A stretch of 64,000 bases of DNA, taken from the NCBI RefSeq assembly GCF_008831285.2, contig NC_045138.2, positions 18,757,934 through 18,821,933 of the forward strand. The letters run 5' to 3'. This stretch comes from Nymphaea colorata. Its lineage: Eukaryota; Streptophyta; Magnoliopsida; Nymphaeales; Nymphaeaceae. Position 1 is the stretch's first letter, and each line of letters starts with the position of its first letter. Below the pieces are notes generated by a model. It was not told the origin of the DNA. It did not search any database and saw only the letters and a program-made list of their open reading frames with translations. Below, one piece after another: positions 45,226-58,000 of the stretch. Made by a program: the position numbers and the translations under genes.

Positions 45226-46730
45226 TCAAATGGTAGCCATTGGGCCTTACCACCACGGCCGACCGCACCTGCAACCTATGGAGCGGCACAAGAAGAACGC
45301 GCTCTTCAGGATTCTCCGGTTGTCTGGCGGACTTCCGGTGTCCATCTTTGTGGAACCCCTGAAACAAGTGGAGCAGAAGCTCCGTGATCACTACGACGAG
45401 CTGGACCCAAGCTGGTCGTCCGATTCTTTCATACAGATGATGCTTCTCGACGGTTGTTTCTTGCTCGACTTCCTTCTTGCCTTGGACAAAAAAGTGGACG
45501 CACCCTTGGCCGAGTCCATCCGCCTGCAGCTGCTTAACACCTATGGCTACGCCGTATTCATTCGAGACATACAGCTGTTAGAGAATCAAATTCCTGGCCT
45601 CGTCTTGGACGAGTTGATTAATGTAGGAGACTGGACAGGATTCCGTAAGCCAGAGAGTGGAAGTAAACTATCCTTCAGGGCTCTACATTTTCTAGACTTG
45701 CAGAGGAAAAGCTTGCTGGGGAATCCCCCTGCTCCTGTCAAGGAACAGCATCGTTGTGGCCTCCTCAATCTTTTAGGTACTCAAATGGCTTGATGTGCAC
45801 TTTTCTAGCTATTCAAATCTTGTGCATTAATACTCTTTAACGATATTTGTAGCATAATATCCCTGTACGTGGAAAATCCTCTTCTTTTTCTGAACAGAAA
45901 AAGATTCCATGTTTTGCTCATGAAAAAATTTAAATTCTAAAGGCCGGGGCATGCGTTTCTTGTTGATTACACTTATAATTAGTTGCAATTTTTTGATAAA
46001 TTGATATTTAATTTGGAAAAAAAATGTGTTCCTGTCCACCTAATTATCTGGACTGAGACCAGGCCCTCGGAGGAGAACTCAACCAAAGACTTTTCCATCT
46101 TCCAGCCAACAGGCTGATAAGCAAAGCACTAGTAACATGGATTTTGCGGTTGAGCTTCTCCCAAAGAGAGAGAAGTACGTGCGGTCTGCCACGAAGCTAC
46201 GTGCCGCCGGAGTCAGCTTCCAGAAGTGCCCGAAAGATGCCGGCCTGTTGAGCGTGAGTTTTGATCGATCATGGCTAAGGGGAGTTCTCCATCTCCCTGA
46301 GCTCGTCCTGGACGAGACGACGGAGGGAGTGTTCATGAATATGGTGGCCTTCGAACGCATGCACCCGGAGTCCGGGACCCAAGTCACCTCCTTTCTTTCT
46401 TTTATGGATGCTCTCATCGATACCGCCGACGACGTGAGCTTCCTCGGCAATGAAGGGATCGTGAAGAACAACCTCGGCAGCGATGAGGCCGCCTCCAAGA
46501 TCTTCAACAAGCTCGGCATCCATGGGATGTGTAACCCCTTTGATGAGGCCCAGCAGAAGGTGCAGAAATATGCATCCCCTTATATGCAAGAATGGTGGGC
46601 GCACTTTAAGCGGACCCACTTCACCAGCCCGTGGACCGTTCTGTCTTTTATTGGCGCCCTGTTCTTCATATTAATCACAATTGTCCAGACGGCATACACC
46701 GTCCTCCCCTACTACAAACGTCGTGGATAA
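45017..46730 (+). CDS. DUF247 family protein, two exons
   Basis: Plant-specific membrane-anchored protein of unknown biochemistry. Exon 1 is 45017-45776 (start MRRQEEETTINIKED, preferred over an upstream Met at 44954 because the duplicate also starts there), donor TTAG|GTACTC. Exon 2 is 46171-46730 after GAGAG. Its phase and 560-base length equal those of the copy at 49-51 kb, which fixes the otherwise weak acceptor. Product 439 residues. Seen: MVAIGPYHHGRPHLQPMERH (DUF247 signature, about 72-91), MMLLDGCFLLDFLLA, IQLLENQIPGLVL, RSATKLRAAGVSF, VAFERMHPESGTQVTSFLSF, MDALIDTADDVSFL, and a C-terminal hydrophobic anchor ending VLPYYKRRG. Intact. It sits in a cluster with other DUF247 copies. Confidence 0.88.
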
Positions 46731-47196
46731 GCTGGCTGACAAGTATAGATTTTCGATCAGGCCATCCCGCCGACGGCGACTGTGGACATAAGTTGTTGTT
46801 GGGGTCGTTTAATCTGTAGGGTGAGTGCTCATGTGCTAGGTTTTTGGTTTGTGCATGATCTGAATCGGATTCACTAAAAATAAAAAGTATGCCGTGTTGA
46901 TGGTGCTGCTGTGATCATATTGAAGTCTCCCTATAATGTTTTCTACAGCTAGAGTCTTAAGTTTGTATCTTGTATGAATTTGATGCAAGAATAAATAAAT
47001 AAAGCATATGATTTTATGAAGTGATGGTAATAATGTTTCCTTTCTTTCATATGATTGCGTAACAAAAGTTATGTGTTGCGTGTTATATTAAATTGACGTT
47101 GTAAGTTGACGAGCTCCAGAGACTAAAATGCCTCCACTGAAGTTTTAAAAAAATGGTAGGACTAAAAGGGTATTATAGAAATATTAAAAGTCTGAA

Positions 47197-47236
<40 letters not shown>

Positions 47237-49167
47237 TAAAATGACCCAACCTCTTTCTTTTTTGAGTGCATTTGTTGGTCCATAAAACGCAAGTCCATCC
47301 CTCACGACCTCACGACCCATATTAGTTAGATTTTCTTCAAGGACGCAAATCAGATGGCAGATTTCAGAAGTACTGAAAGCTTAGGGCACGACTATTTGTA
47401 TTCATGTTTTATAGATCTTTTGCGACCATTGGTGATTGAAGAAATTTTTGGAATTTCTTCTCGTTTTTTTGTCTTTCTTAAGTAGTGTTTGCTAGTCTTG
47501 GATCTCAAATCTGAGGCTGCATTAAGCATGTGTATTGTAAAATCTTCAATTGAAACAAACTAATGATCTTAGTAGCATGGATCTTGAATTCACGTTTTCA
47601 TGCAAAAAACTGTGAATTTAAGGTCGGATTCGGAGGAGAGAGGTATTCCACCTTAATATGAGACCAAATGTGAACGAAACACACACGTAGTTTGATATAT
47701 GGGAGTAGGAGTAACAAATGGAGTTCCTTTTTGTTGCATACTAACTTGTGACAATGAAGATGGTTGGTAAAATATTGTAGCAGGCAGTATTGTTAATGAA
47801 AGTGCCCGGCCTTTTCCTCGTCTCATGATGCACTGATGACCATGCACCTAAAACAAGATCAACACAAACATGCAAGAGCAAAGGCTAAAGACTTACCAAA
47901 ATGTAGAGACGTTCCTATTGAGTTGCAGAAAACCCTTAAGATGTATGCACCTGTAAAATAAATAAAACTCTATTGCCTCAAAGTTTGGTACAGAAGGAAG
48001 CATTAGGGTCGGGTCTGAATCATGACTGGTGACAAAAACTTCAAATCAGATTCAGACGGTATTCCAACCATTGTAGAGGCCTAATTAGAGGCAGGGGCAG
48101 AGCCAGGGGGGCTCAGTAACTTCTTCACATTGTTATTCCGTCATTCAACTTGTTCTCATTTTTTGTGATACACATGGGTTGTAACGAATTTTGCAGTCTA
48201 TCCCCTGCTGATCATTTCTTCTTCTAATTTGTTGAGTGTCTTGGCTTGATGAGACGTCTCCGCTGTTATAAAGTTCGTCTTCCTCAACTTCAGAACTATC
48301 CTGATCACTTTCATTACGTTAATGGTGGGGATCCTGATCACATTCTTAGGCCAAAGAAAACTTTCCTCATCTCCAAAATGGTGGGAGAGTGGAATGGGTC
48401 AAGCGTCTGCAAAGCTGGTTACAAACGCCGTCTTTATGTGTATAATTTCATGCGTCATTTTATTAATGACAATTGTGTATGGACAAAAAAAGAAACTAGA
48501 AAAAAATTTTGAGGATTCCATAAAGATAAAATTTGTGAGTCCATATATACATATTGTTATAACTAACATGCCCCTTTAAGAAGTAAGAAAGCATTTTCGT
48601 TCTTTTGCCTCACTCATAACGTTATGTCTTTATCTCTTTGTTATGTTTAGGTCTAATATCTCATACATCCGTCCATTATCTTATTGTCTCATTCATCTTT
48701 TGTTATCTTATAATCATTATCTCATACTTATCTTTAGCCTTATAAATCAGTTCATCTGTTATGTTATTATTTTATAATTTATTTGTTATCTCATAAACAT
48801 AATCTCATACTTACAAAACTATTCATATGATAATGGGGTCCAAATTTGGCGTAGGCGTGTTACATATACGAAGCAGCGTACAGAACTCGCAGTAAGAGAA
48901 CGAGCATAATGGGTATTAATCCTCTTTTGTATCGTCTTCCACTTTCTTTTTTTTTATAGGCTTTTCTGTTCCATACAAAAATTTGGCAACTCTCAACTAA
49001 CCAAACCCAAAACAGAGGGAAAATTTGCACAAATAGTGGTGAATCTTGATCTCACCTCATGACGGGTAAAGACATGAGAAATTCTACTCAACAGTTTTAA
49101 AACGATTTACTGCAGTCAGTGATGCTGCCACATTTTGGTCCAAGAACATTACTCACTTCTATGTGAT
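46731..49167. other. Spacer between convergent DUF247 genes
   Basis: It contains a (TA)n tract at about 47201-47236. A GGGGCAGAGCCAGGGGGGCTCAG motif near 48092 is of a kind often seen in plant transposon relics. A frame at 48322-48579 with a hydrophobic run (FMCIISCVILLMTIVYG) lacks family support. Confidence 0.45.
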
Positions 49168-51426
49168 TCAGTAGCGGGTGTAATAAGACAGGATGGAATA
49201 CAGAGTCTGAGCAATTGTTAAAGCTAGCAGAAATATGGCAGCAGAGAGTGATAACAGGGACCATGGATTGTTGAAGTAGGTATGCCTCAGATGTGCACGC
49301 CATACATTCCAAGCAGAGGAAGCGTAGACCTTCAACTGTCTTTTGATCTGACATGTGTGATCATTTGAATCGTCTACAAGAACAATGTTATCTCCCACCC
49401 TGTTGAAGAGATTGGCAGCTGCATCGTCGCTCCCAAGATCATTCCTCACGATTCCGTTGGAGCTAAGGAGGCTCACGTCCTCTGCAGTGTCTATAAGATC
49501 ATCCATGAAAGCCACATATGAGGTCACTTGGCAGCCTGCTTCTGGGTGCATGCGCTCGAAGGCCATCAGGTTCATGTAGACAGGTGCTGTGTGATTATCT
49601 ATCTTAATGAATGGAAGGGTGAGCACGCCATATCTACTGAACTTTATGTTCAACCCGCTTTGCCGTTTGCTCCTTCTGAATTTTACTCCTGCTTCATGAA
49701 GACTCTTTGCAGATCGAGCGCATCCACCTTGTTGACATTGGTCCAGTTAGGAGAAAATAACGTCAGAAAGATTCATATAAGTGAATGTGTGCGTGTGTTT
49801 GTAGATGACTGTGGATTCTTAGCTTTTTTTTTTTCGTTTTTCTTCTAAATGACCATGAACAAGGGCTGGAGGATGTAGGGATGCAAATGGATTGGATTCA
49901 AACTATCTAATTTCCTAAGAAACTAGATTTGATTGAATCCCCTATTGTTGACAAACCAAAATCACAAAACCATAAATTGGCCACTTGCATCCTCAGGAAG
50001 AAGAGAAAAGTAAAAGTGCTTAACTGTGAAGACCACTTGAAGGAATTTGCTTTGAATATACATGTAATTAAAATTCCTCTGCTCTACTCAATTAGAAAAG
50101 CTGCAGACATTAATAATAGCCATCCCTAGCTAGGTATCAGCCTGTGGCAGGCAAACTAAGAACATACTAAAATGTGTTTACTCGCAAATTATATGAAGCA
50201 GACATTTCTACTATAAAGCTAATAAACATTTGGGGGAGAAACAGAGGAAACGGCAGGTGCCTTAGGACCCTCCTTGGATTGTGATTCTTGCGCAGCGAAA
50301 TAATGATTTCAGGCTCATTACTGAAAAATAGAAAAGAGGAATATAAAAACTAAGAGTAGGGCTTTGATTTTCGGAAATTAAAAAAAGTGGGCATCTCCAG
50401 GAGGGTTGCTAGTAATCAACCTTGTAGAGTATAATTGTAAGGCCAAGATGAATCTACACACCCACAGACAACAACCATTTCGACATTACGGAAAAGACTC
50501 ATCAGAGAATTTCCAGAAGCATGAAAGAGGCATACAAAATCCTCTCTTCCATAGCATGTTCCTGTGGAACAATTCTTGTTATGGCTGGCTATGTACTCAC
50601 CAATAAGGTCAATCCCCATTGGAAATGGCAAAGGAGCATGCTGATTAGAACTCTGCTCCGGGCGCCGGATTATGCACTTCCTGTAGACGTCTAGAACATG
50701 CAAACCAAGATCAGGCATCGAAAAAGAAGGGAAGTCAAAAAATTTGGTTATCAATCGATTGAGATCAACACTGTTTCCAACTTCTCCTTCTTTCCCTGCA
50801 TCAAGAAGCCTCTTTAGAACAAGAAGAGGGATTTGGTTTTCTAGCATCAGCATATCCCGGCGCAGCAAGGTGAACGCATGCTTCTTCCCGTGGCGGCTGA
50901 AGATGGGATCGAAACGGCTTAAGATGTAGCTGGGAGAACCAAAATCTTCTCGTCCAACGGATGCATAAGCAGGTTCAGCTCCACCATTTAGTGAAGGGCT
51001 CTGCAGGAGACGACCATCAAAGAGCAGGAGTTCAAGCATGAAGCAACCATCAAGGAGCATCATCTTCAAGAAAGCTTCAGACGACATATCTGGATCGATG
51101 TCGCAGTAGCTATCCCTGACTTGCTGTTCCACTTGCATCAAGGAATAAACGAAGCGAGACAGTGGGACTTGGGTTCTCGCTTGGATCCTGTATAGAGCTC
51201 TTTCTTTGTGGAACTCCATGGGCTTCAAGTGTGGTTTCCCATGGTGGTAGGGGCCGAAAGAGGCCATCCGTGGGGCGTAGGTGCTACTGGGCCCCGAGAC
51301 ATTAACAATGTCATAGGGCAATTTGTAAATCGTTGTCTTCGACATCTTCTTCAGGTATCTTGCATCGTCATATTCTCTGGATCTGCTTTCGAGCTTCGCC
51401 ACCCAGGCGAGCCTGTCTTCCTCCAT
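49168..51426 (-). CDS. DUF247 family protein, two exons, diverged copy
   Basis: Exon 1 is 51426-50601 (MEEDRLAWVAKLESRSREYD), with a strong donor TTG|GTGAGT. Exon 2 is 49727-49168 after ACAAG. Phase 1 intron, 461 residues. Seen: MASFGPYHHGKPHLKPMEFH, MMLLDGCFMLELLL, DMLMLENQIPLLVLKRLL, SAKSLHEAGVKFRRSK, LMAFERMHPEAGCQVTSYVA, DDLIDTAEDVSLLSSNGI and the C-terminal anchor ending ILSYYTRY. It has an extra loop after LLLFDGR compared with the 45-kb copy and is only distantly similar, so this duplication is old. The genes face each other tail to tail. No lesions seen. The function of the family is mostly unknown; in grasses DUF247 genes lie at the S and Z self-incompatibility loci. Confidence 0.88.
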
Positions 51427-51429
51427 CGC

Positions 51430-53459
51430 CCTCTTCCTCTGCTTTCTTTGAGTTCTCTGAACTCATACAATATAACAGAAATGGCCGTAAGACTTTCTTT
51501 GCTCCTCTTGAGTTCTCGGAAGTCAGACAGGCAACAGAGAGGGCCGGTGGCGGCAGGTATACTTCAGGAGCAGGCAAAAAGGGGGATGATGAATGACGTT
51601 CACGAAAATTTGACAGCGGAGATGGAAAAGAGAGAGAATCTGCTCCAGTCGAATGTAACCGTATAAAAATTGTGCAATTATGTCCAGAAAATGAATTTTC
51701 CCAAGTTCTTTGTTTCCCACAATTCATATATGACTTTTTCCCAGTGAACAAACACGAGGATGAGTTCGTTTATCAAATAAAATTTCGAGCCAACTGACTT
51801 CGGAAAGAAAAGGCTAAAAACATTCAACTTTGAATGTGTTTATGAAATAATGGCCTAAAGCTTGAGAAATTATACATGATTGGATAAGTTTGTAAACTAA
51901 TTTACACATACTTCACAAATTAAAACGTTAAATCTTAAACAAAAGCCAATCTCTTAACCATTTTACTTCTAAGAAAGATGAGATCATGAACAAACTGATA
52001 GAGAAAGTGTATAAGTAGAAAAAGCTTGGCAGCGGCATGGTCACTCCTTTGTTCATTCCTGGAGTTCTTTTTTGGACCGTTTGATATAGGAAACATTATG
52101 TGAGTGTTTTGTGAATCAATGTTTGTGGATTCGTAAATCATTTGAACAACTGATTCATGAATCTAACATTTGATGTAGATTCATGAAATAACCACATAGG
52201 ATTCCTCTTGACAAATGGTCCCTTGGGATACAAGCAGCCTCACGTCCTCGCCAGTGTCCAGCAGGGTGTCCATGGACATCGAGCGAAGACTGTGTTTTTC
52301 CACATGCATGACGGATCATGGGTTATAGTTAAAATGCAGACAAAAGTCTGCACTCAACAGTGAACTCTGAGGCATTTAAAGGAGGTTGGATTGCATTAGC
52401 AGCAACCTAACAACCTCTCTAGATGGATTATATTCTCTGAAGAATTTTTGTAATGATCTTATAAATAATATTGCATAAGGATTTAGGTCCAAAATCTTAT
52501 GAAATCACCTTGGTAGTAACAAAACTCAGCATCTTGAAGGTAACAAGTCGAACTCTTTAGCTAGTCAGCGAGTTTAAACCTGAAAAAACTGGAGCCAGTT
52601 GCATCAATACTTCGGCATTGAAAGAGTTTGGATCCGGATCATCCGTTTGAGCTGATCGGTCCCCCTCTGAACTGAAACGTTTCAATTGGATCAATAAATT
52701 TTGGACTCATACTATCAAGTCAGAAATGGGTCTGAAGCATTTATTTTGCCTTCCTTTCTTCTTCGGAAAACAGAGAGAGCGAGAAAGGGTTCTGAAGATT
52801 CTTCGTTGGCGATCTTGATGGCCGTCGATAATCTTCTCTTCATCAACTAATAGATTGATCATCGTAAATCTTAGTGCCGAAGATAATCAATTTTTCTTGG
52901 TACTGTTTCGCCTTTTTTGTTGTCTCTTAAATTTCTGGTTTTAATCATTTTTCTATTTAGAGAGAGAGAGAAATAGAGAGAGAGGCAGCAGGTGGATACC
53001 GGCAGTCAAGGTTTTCACTAGAAAAGAGCACACATCGAAGCTATGAGTATGAAGGCTCTTCCTATTTAATTCATGGCCTCAGAGAATCACATTACCTAAT
53101 TGAATTTGTGACATTTGGACTTGGTGCAATATGGTTTCTTATGGTACGTCGATGCTAAATTCGCCATTGAAAAAGATATGACATATGCTTGGGACAAGTG
53201 CCTCGTGTACGTTTGTTAGTTGAAATGACTCATCTAGCATGACCCAGTATATTATATGACGCGATAGGTTGACAACTGTGGAGGACCATTGTTCGCCAAC
53301 TGTAGAGAAAGATACTGTCCATGGTTTGGATTGTTAAAAATAAATATGAAAGCAACGTGCTAGCGTCATGTGATTGATATGCAAACCAACGCTTTTTGAA
53401 AATTGACTCCAACATAACATTTACTTATATATAATTGATACATACACCCATGTTTTAGG
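51430..53459. other. Intergenic with a DUF247 relic
   Basis: Upstream flank of the DUF247 copy, then AT-rich DNA. Apart from the relic at 52206-52288 I see nothing coding. Confidence 0.5.
52206..52288 (-). pseudogene. DUF247 exon 2 fragment
   Basis: The minus strand reads SMSMDTLLDTGEDVRLLVSQ then GTI, matching MDALIDTADDVSFLGNEGI and MDDLIDTAEDVSLLSSNGI of the two whole copies. The surrounding sequence shows no more of the protein. It is a short relic of a third lineage, GC-richer than its surroundings. Confidence 0.7.
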
Positions 53460-53887
53460 CGAACCTAGTCCTGGGCACCCTCTCCGGCCACCACCAAATG
53501 GTAGGAACTCAAAATCCGGGCTCCCTTTAAAATCAAACGGCTTCTCAAGGAACCGTTCCGGCCGATACGTTTCCGGGTCGTCCCAGGAATGTGGATCCCG
53601 TGCGATTGCATATGCATTGACCAGCACCCTTGTCTTGGCTGGGATGACGTAGCCATCGAGCTCACATGGCTCGATGGACTCGCGAGGACCGCCAGGTGCA
53701 GCCGAAGCGTCTCCTTGATCACAGCCTGCATGTATGCTAGGTCCGACTCGGTTATGGTTCCTCCTTTCCTCGCTGCGCTGCGGATCTCATCCTGGGTCCT
53801 TCGCATCACCTCAGGATGCCTGATGAGCTCGGTCATGGTCCATTCTAGTGTTGCCGATGTCGTCTCGGTCCCAGCGACAAACACGTC
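53460..53887 (-). pseudogene. CYP71-type cytochrome P450, exon 2 fragment
   Basis: After an acceptor TCGCTGCAG the frame reads DVFVAGTETTSATLEWTMTE (I-helix AGTETT), then [13 protein letters not shown] and KETLRLH (K-helix ExxR). Near 53685 the frame changes and some residues of the PxxPL region are missing. It resumes as [44 protein letters not shown] and the haem loop [10 protein letters not shown]. Right after that the P450 sequence stops ([10 protein letters not shown]). No exon 1 is visible upstream. With a frameshift, a lost 3' end and no first exon this is a dead fragment of a CYP71-clan gene. Confidence 0.85.
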
Positions 53888-53894
53888 CTGCAGC

Positions 53895-55016
53895 GAACAC
53901 AGCCAAGTAATCCAAGTGTAATTTTAAAAAAAAAATTGCAAGCAATAACTTGTTTAGCTGTTGACCCACGGGTCAAAGCACAAAATTACACGTCCTCTTC
54001 TCTTCTTCCTTCTTCCCACGGGTCAAAGCATGCGGTCGAAGAGCTCAGATTTTTTTTTTTGTTGAATTTTTCTCTATTTTGTTTAATTGTTTAATTAAAA
54101 AAATTAAATTTACGATATGCTATGCTACATTTACAATACGTTACCCGATCAATACACTAAAGGTATCTACCTAAAAGCTTATGATATTGCTAGACATTAT
54201 AGGCAAAGAAGCCACATATTTACATAATTTTTCCAACTCAATGACATCATGAAGTACCACAAAGAATTCTACATAGTTGTAATCATATTATAATTCTTTA
54301 ACACCCATGGGCCATATTAGGGTAGTGGTTCAGCTGTTCTTTGGTTTGCCTTCAGATTGCTTCTTTCATGGCATTTTTTCCTATAATTAAACTTCTGATA
54401 TCATATATTACATATTTTTTTTCCTGTGCTTGATTGTATTACCAAATGTATAGTGCACAGCCCTTGAAGTTGCATTCGGTTCTCCTAAATGGTTTCTCCT
54501 ACTGAAGTTTGTGGAAACTGAAATAGCTTTAGACAAGTTATTGAAAATGGATAAAAAAAAGTCGGGTTGGATTTAGCGTCCCTATTTCAATTAAGCTGGA
54601 CACTTTTACAGGAAAAGTTTTAGTTTCACATGAAGTAAATTGATTACTCTGCATAATGAATAGAAGATTGGCCCAAATTTCTGGACCTCATATGTAAGCC
54701 AAATCATGGAACTCTTGCTAAAACGATCAACAATTCGTTCCTACTTAATTTCCACCACTTAGAGTACAACCATGTAAGTACTGGAAAAACATTCACGAAC
54801 TCAGTTTTATCCCTCCAGGTCACTGGTCTATAATGTTCACAACAAATAGTCAAGGTTGTTTTGCTTGAATGCATCATTAGCTGCTTGATCTCATTAACAT
54901 TTGTGTTGAGAATGTTTCTTGTTCCACAGATCCATTTTGACAATAAAATTTTCGGGGCTCAAACTTTGAGAAAATCTAAAGAGTCAGTCGAAATTCCTTT
55001 TATGGACGATGCTTAC
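53895..55016. other. Spacer between the P450 fragment and SNARE exons
   Basis: AT-rich. A minus-strand stretch near 54390-54310 (CTGAAGGCAAACCAAAGAACAG) faintly resembles the LKAQTEQM region of NPSN, but it is too weak to annotate. Confidence 0.35.
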
Positions 55017-58000
55017 TTGAAGCTAGCATGCCATTATCCTGAGAAGGCCCTTCATTAACTTCAGGTCCATCAAACAAGTCAACTCGCTTATCTCAAGGGA
55101 GCTTGAGTACCTATTCATTGTTCAGAGCAAAAAGTTGGCCTTACAGTTTGGAATTATCATAAACGAAGCAAGGGAAGATTTATATTTGAAATAATACTGC
55201 AACCAACTAATATAAGCATGGACACAACAAGAGATCGGGCATTTATGTTTTTTTCTTGGCTAAAGTATATCAGGTCAGTCTATCAACACAACTAAAATTG
55301 GCACAACTATATTTTGGGGTGTAATAATTTTACAATTAAAATTTTGCTCTAAGATGATTACAGTAAAGTAACCATATACTTCTTGTCTGTCTAAGCATGC
55401 AAAAGTTTTGTTTGATCGCATAAATATAGAAAATTTAATAACAAGTTTCAGATACACAAATAGCATATTGGTCTCACTGCATGAAAACAAGGATGGCTGA
55501 TAACCATGAAGTATTCTTGTGCAACATTGTTAGAGACTCAGGTATGTCAATACATAACAAAGTATCCATTTCAATTTTGAGAACTAAACGCAAAATGAAG
55601 GCCTATTGAATAATTAATTTATAGTAATTCAGGTAATCTAAATAATAAATTCGTTAAATTTGTTAAATGTATACAAGGCCTTCCTAAGTGCCCTGATCAA
55701 AGATCAGATGCTGAGCCCACGGCTGAGTACTAATGGAGTTATATTCTCTCACAGGGTGACGCAACCCATACAAAAAATTTTCAAGGTAAATAAATATTTG
55801 TCATTTTTTAGCTCTGTTCCTAAATGTCATACAGGTATAACAATCTTATAATTTCATCATCACATTGATCAAATGCAATACGAGACCATCCTGGGTGTCA
55901 AATTATTCTAGAAAAACAGCACAGACAATACACATTTCTTCTTTTATTTTTTGTCCTGCAAGTATGACACATGCTTTTCATTGAGTTTTTATTTATTTTA
56001 CCATTGTCAGATTTCGTTAATTTTTACAGTTGTCAGATGGAGGTTGACAAGATGAAAAAGTGGTCACATTCCCTTCTTCAATCAAATATGAAGACAGCAG
56101 GTTGACAAGAGACCCATCATCTGACCAGATGCAATCAGCAATGTAATTTAAGTTGACAAATTATCATGGGTTTCTGAAGCACATGGGTGTCCATCCCCTT
56201 TGTTGCAATGCCAAACCTGGGTGTACCTCGAGGCAAGGAACTAGGTTCTACACCAACAAGCAAGGCAAGCTGACATACGTGTGTATGTACTGCTGAAACA
56301 GCCAGATTGATCTAAGGAAAATGTGATCACTTATTTGTTCGTATTTTTTTCCTAATACATGTAATTCTGGCTTCATGCACGTCTGTGTACTTGCTGCTTG
56401 GAAATTGTTATCATCATGCTGTCGCAAGACATTATTGGGAAAAAAGCAAACTAACGTGTCCAAATAATAAACAATTGTTTAACTAACTAATGACTTCAAA
56501 TGATCTGGTAGCACCTTGACACTAACAAGATAATTCCACTAGCACTTGAACTGGCTATCATTTACCTGATTCAGATGCAAGCAAACATATTAACATAAAT
56601 CATTTGTTTATGCTTGACCAAGCCCATGTATTTTCCATAAGCTACCGAAAAATCATATATTGTCTAGTAGTTCATTAGATAATTTGATTATCTGCACATT
56701 AAGCTAATTTTTGTGTCATTGAATATGGAATCCTAAGTATTTCAACTTTTGCTTTAAAAGATGCAAGCTAAAAATATTACAGAAAAGAGAACATAAATGC
56801 ATCAGGAACTAAATTAGCACATACTTCTTCCGTAATGCAACATAGGAATTCAGTTCTTTAATCTGCAAAATAATAGACAAAGAAATTGGTTAAACATTAG
56901 AAAGTTAGGAAGCCAGTGCATAACCGCTATGTTTTGTTTTAAAACAATGTACTGTATAAATTATAAATTGCTATACAGTTCTTAAGAAGTAGATTATCAC
57001 CATTGACTGTTTTTTCTCACTAAGCATCTTGTTAGTTTCAAAATCATAACTGGCCTCCTCTTCCTTGATTCCTTGATCAAACTCCTTAATAAGCCTGGAG
57101 CAAAGTAGTGAAACGAGGAACAAAATTTACCAATGCCTTCAAATAACAAACATGGTCCTTCTAACAATATTGAGGACCAGAAGACCAATGGAAAACTCAA
57201 GCAGAAAGAAACTAAAGCATTTGTTAACATCAAAGGACCATAATTCCACGCTTGCAAAAGCAATGAAATTGTGCTAAGTGCTAAAGGTGTAAGCAGAAAA
57301 GTCGACATGCCTAATTGAAAATAGCAGCTACGTGCGAAAGTTCCATATTTGTGCATTCAAAATCAATCAAACTATGTCAATTTTACTTGCATAAAGAACC
57401 ATCAACATAGACATATGTGCAAGAAACAAGCAATGCCTTTGTATAACAACCCAGTGGAAAGTGACGCTAAAGTGAAAGATGTTATCAATTATCAAACTTT
57501 TTGACCTAGCAATTATTTTGAAGCATTGTCACAAGTATTCTTCTCAAGCACCGTTAGTGAGGCTTTTCTTGGGTATTAAAATAAATTTGTTTTATTCAGG
57601 GAGAAAAAATAACAAAAATTATAAAATTATGAATTGTGCACTGACTTCTTAAAAAGCATGATAAAATTCAGAACTGTTAAGAGTTTAGCATGGCGTAGAA
57701 AACATTTTTTTTACTTGTGCACAATCATTTGATATTTTCACGTGTTTAATTTTCTAATATGTTCAAATTGTCGGAATTTTTTCACCTTTTTTTTTTATTT
57801 TCAACGAGATATTAAAGAAAGTAATATTCAGGCAATGTTTTGAAGCACCAAGAAATTCCAACTATGAGAAGTTATAATAATGTCATTAACAATTAAGAAT
57901 GACACCTACATTCAACATGAAGCTGATAAAGGCAACATACCTTTTACATTCACGCATCTTTCCAGTAAGTTCTTCTAACTGTCTGCTCTGCCTGTTTGCT

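Noticed and set aside
48246-48579. Two overlapping plus-strand frames with a hydrophobic run
   Set aside because: No family signal, no splice context, and the only feature is one hydrophobic stretch in AT-rich DNA.
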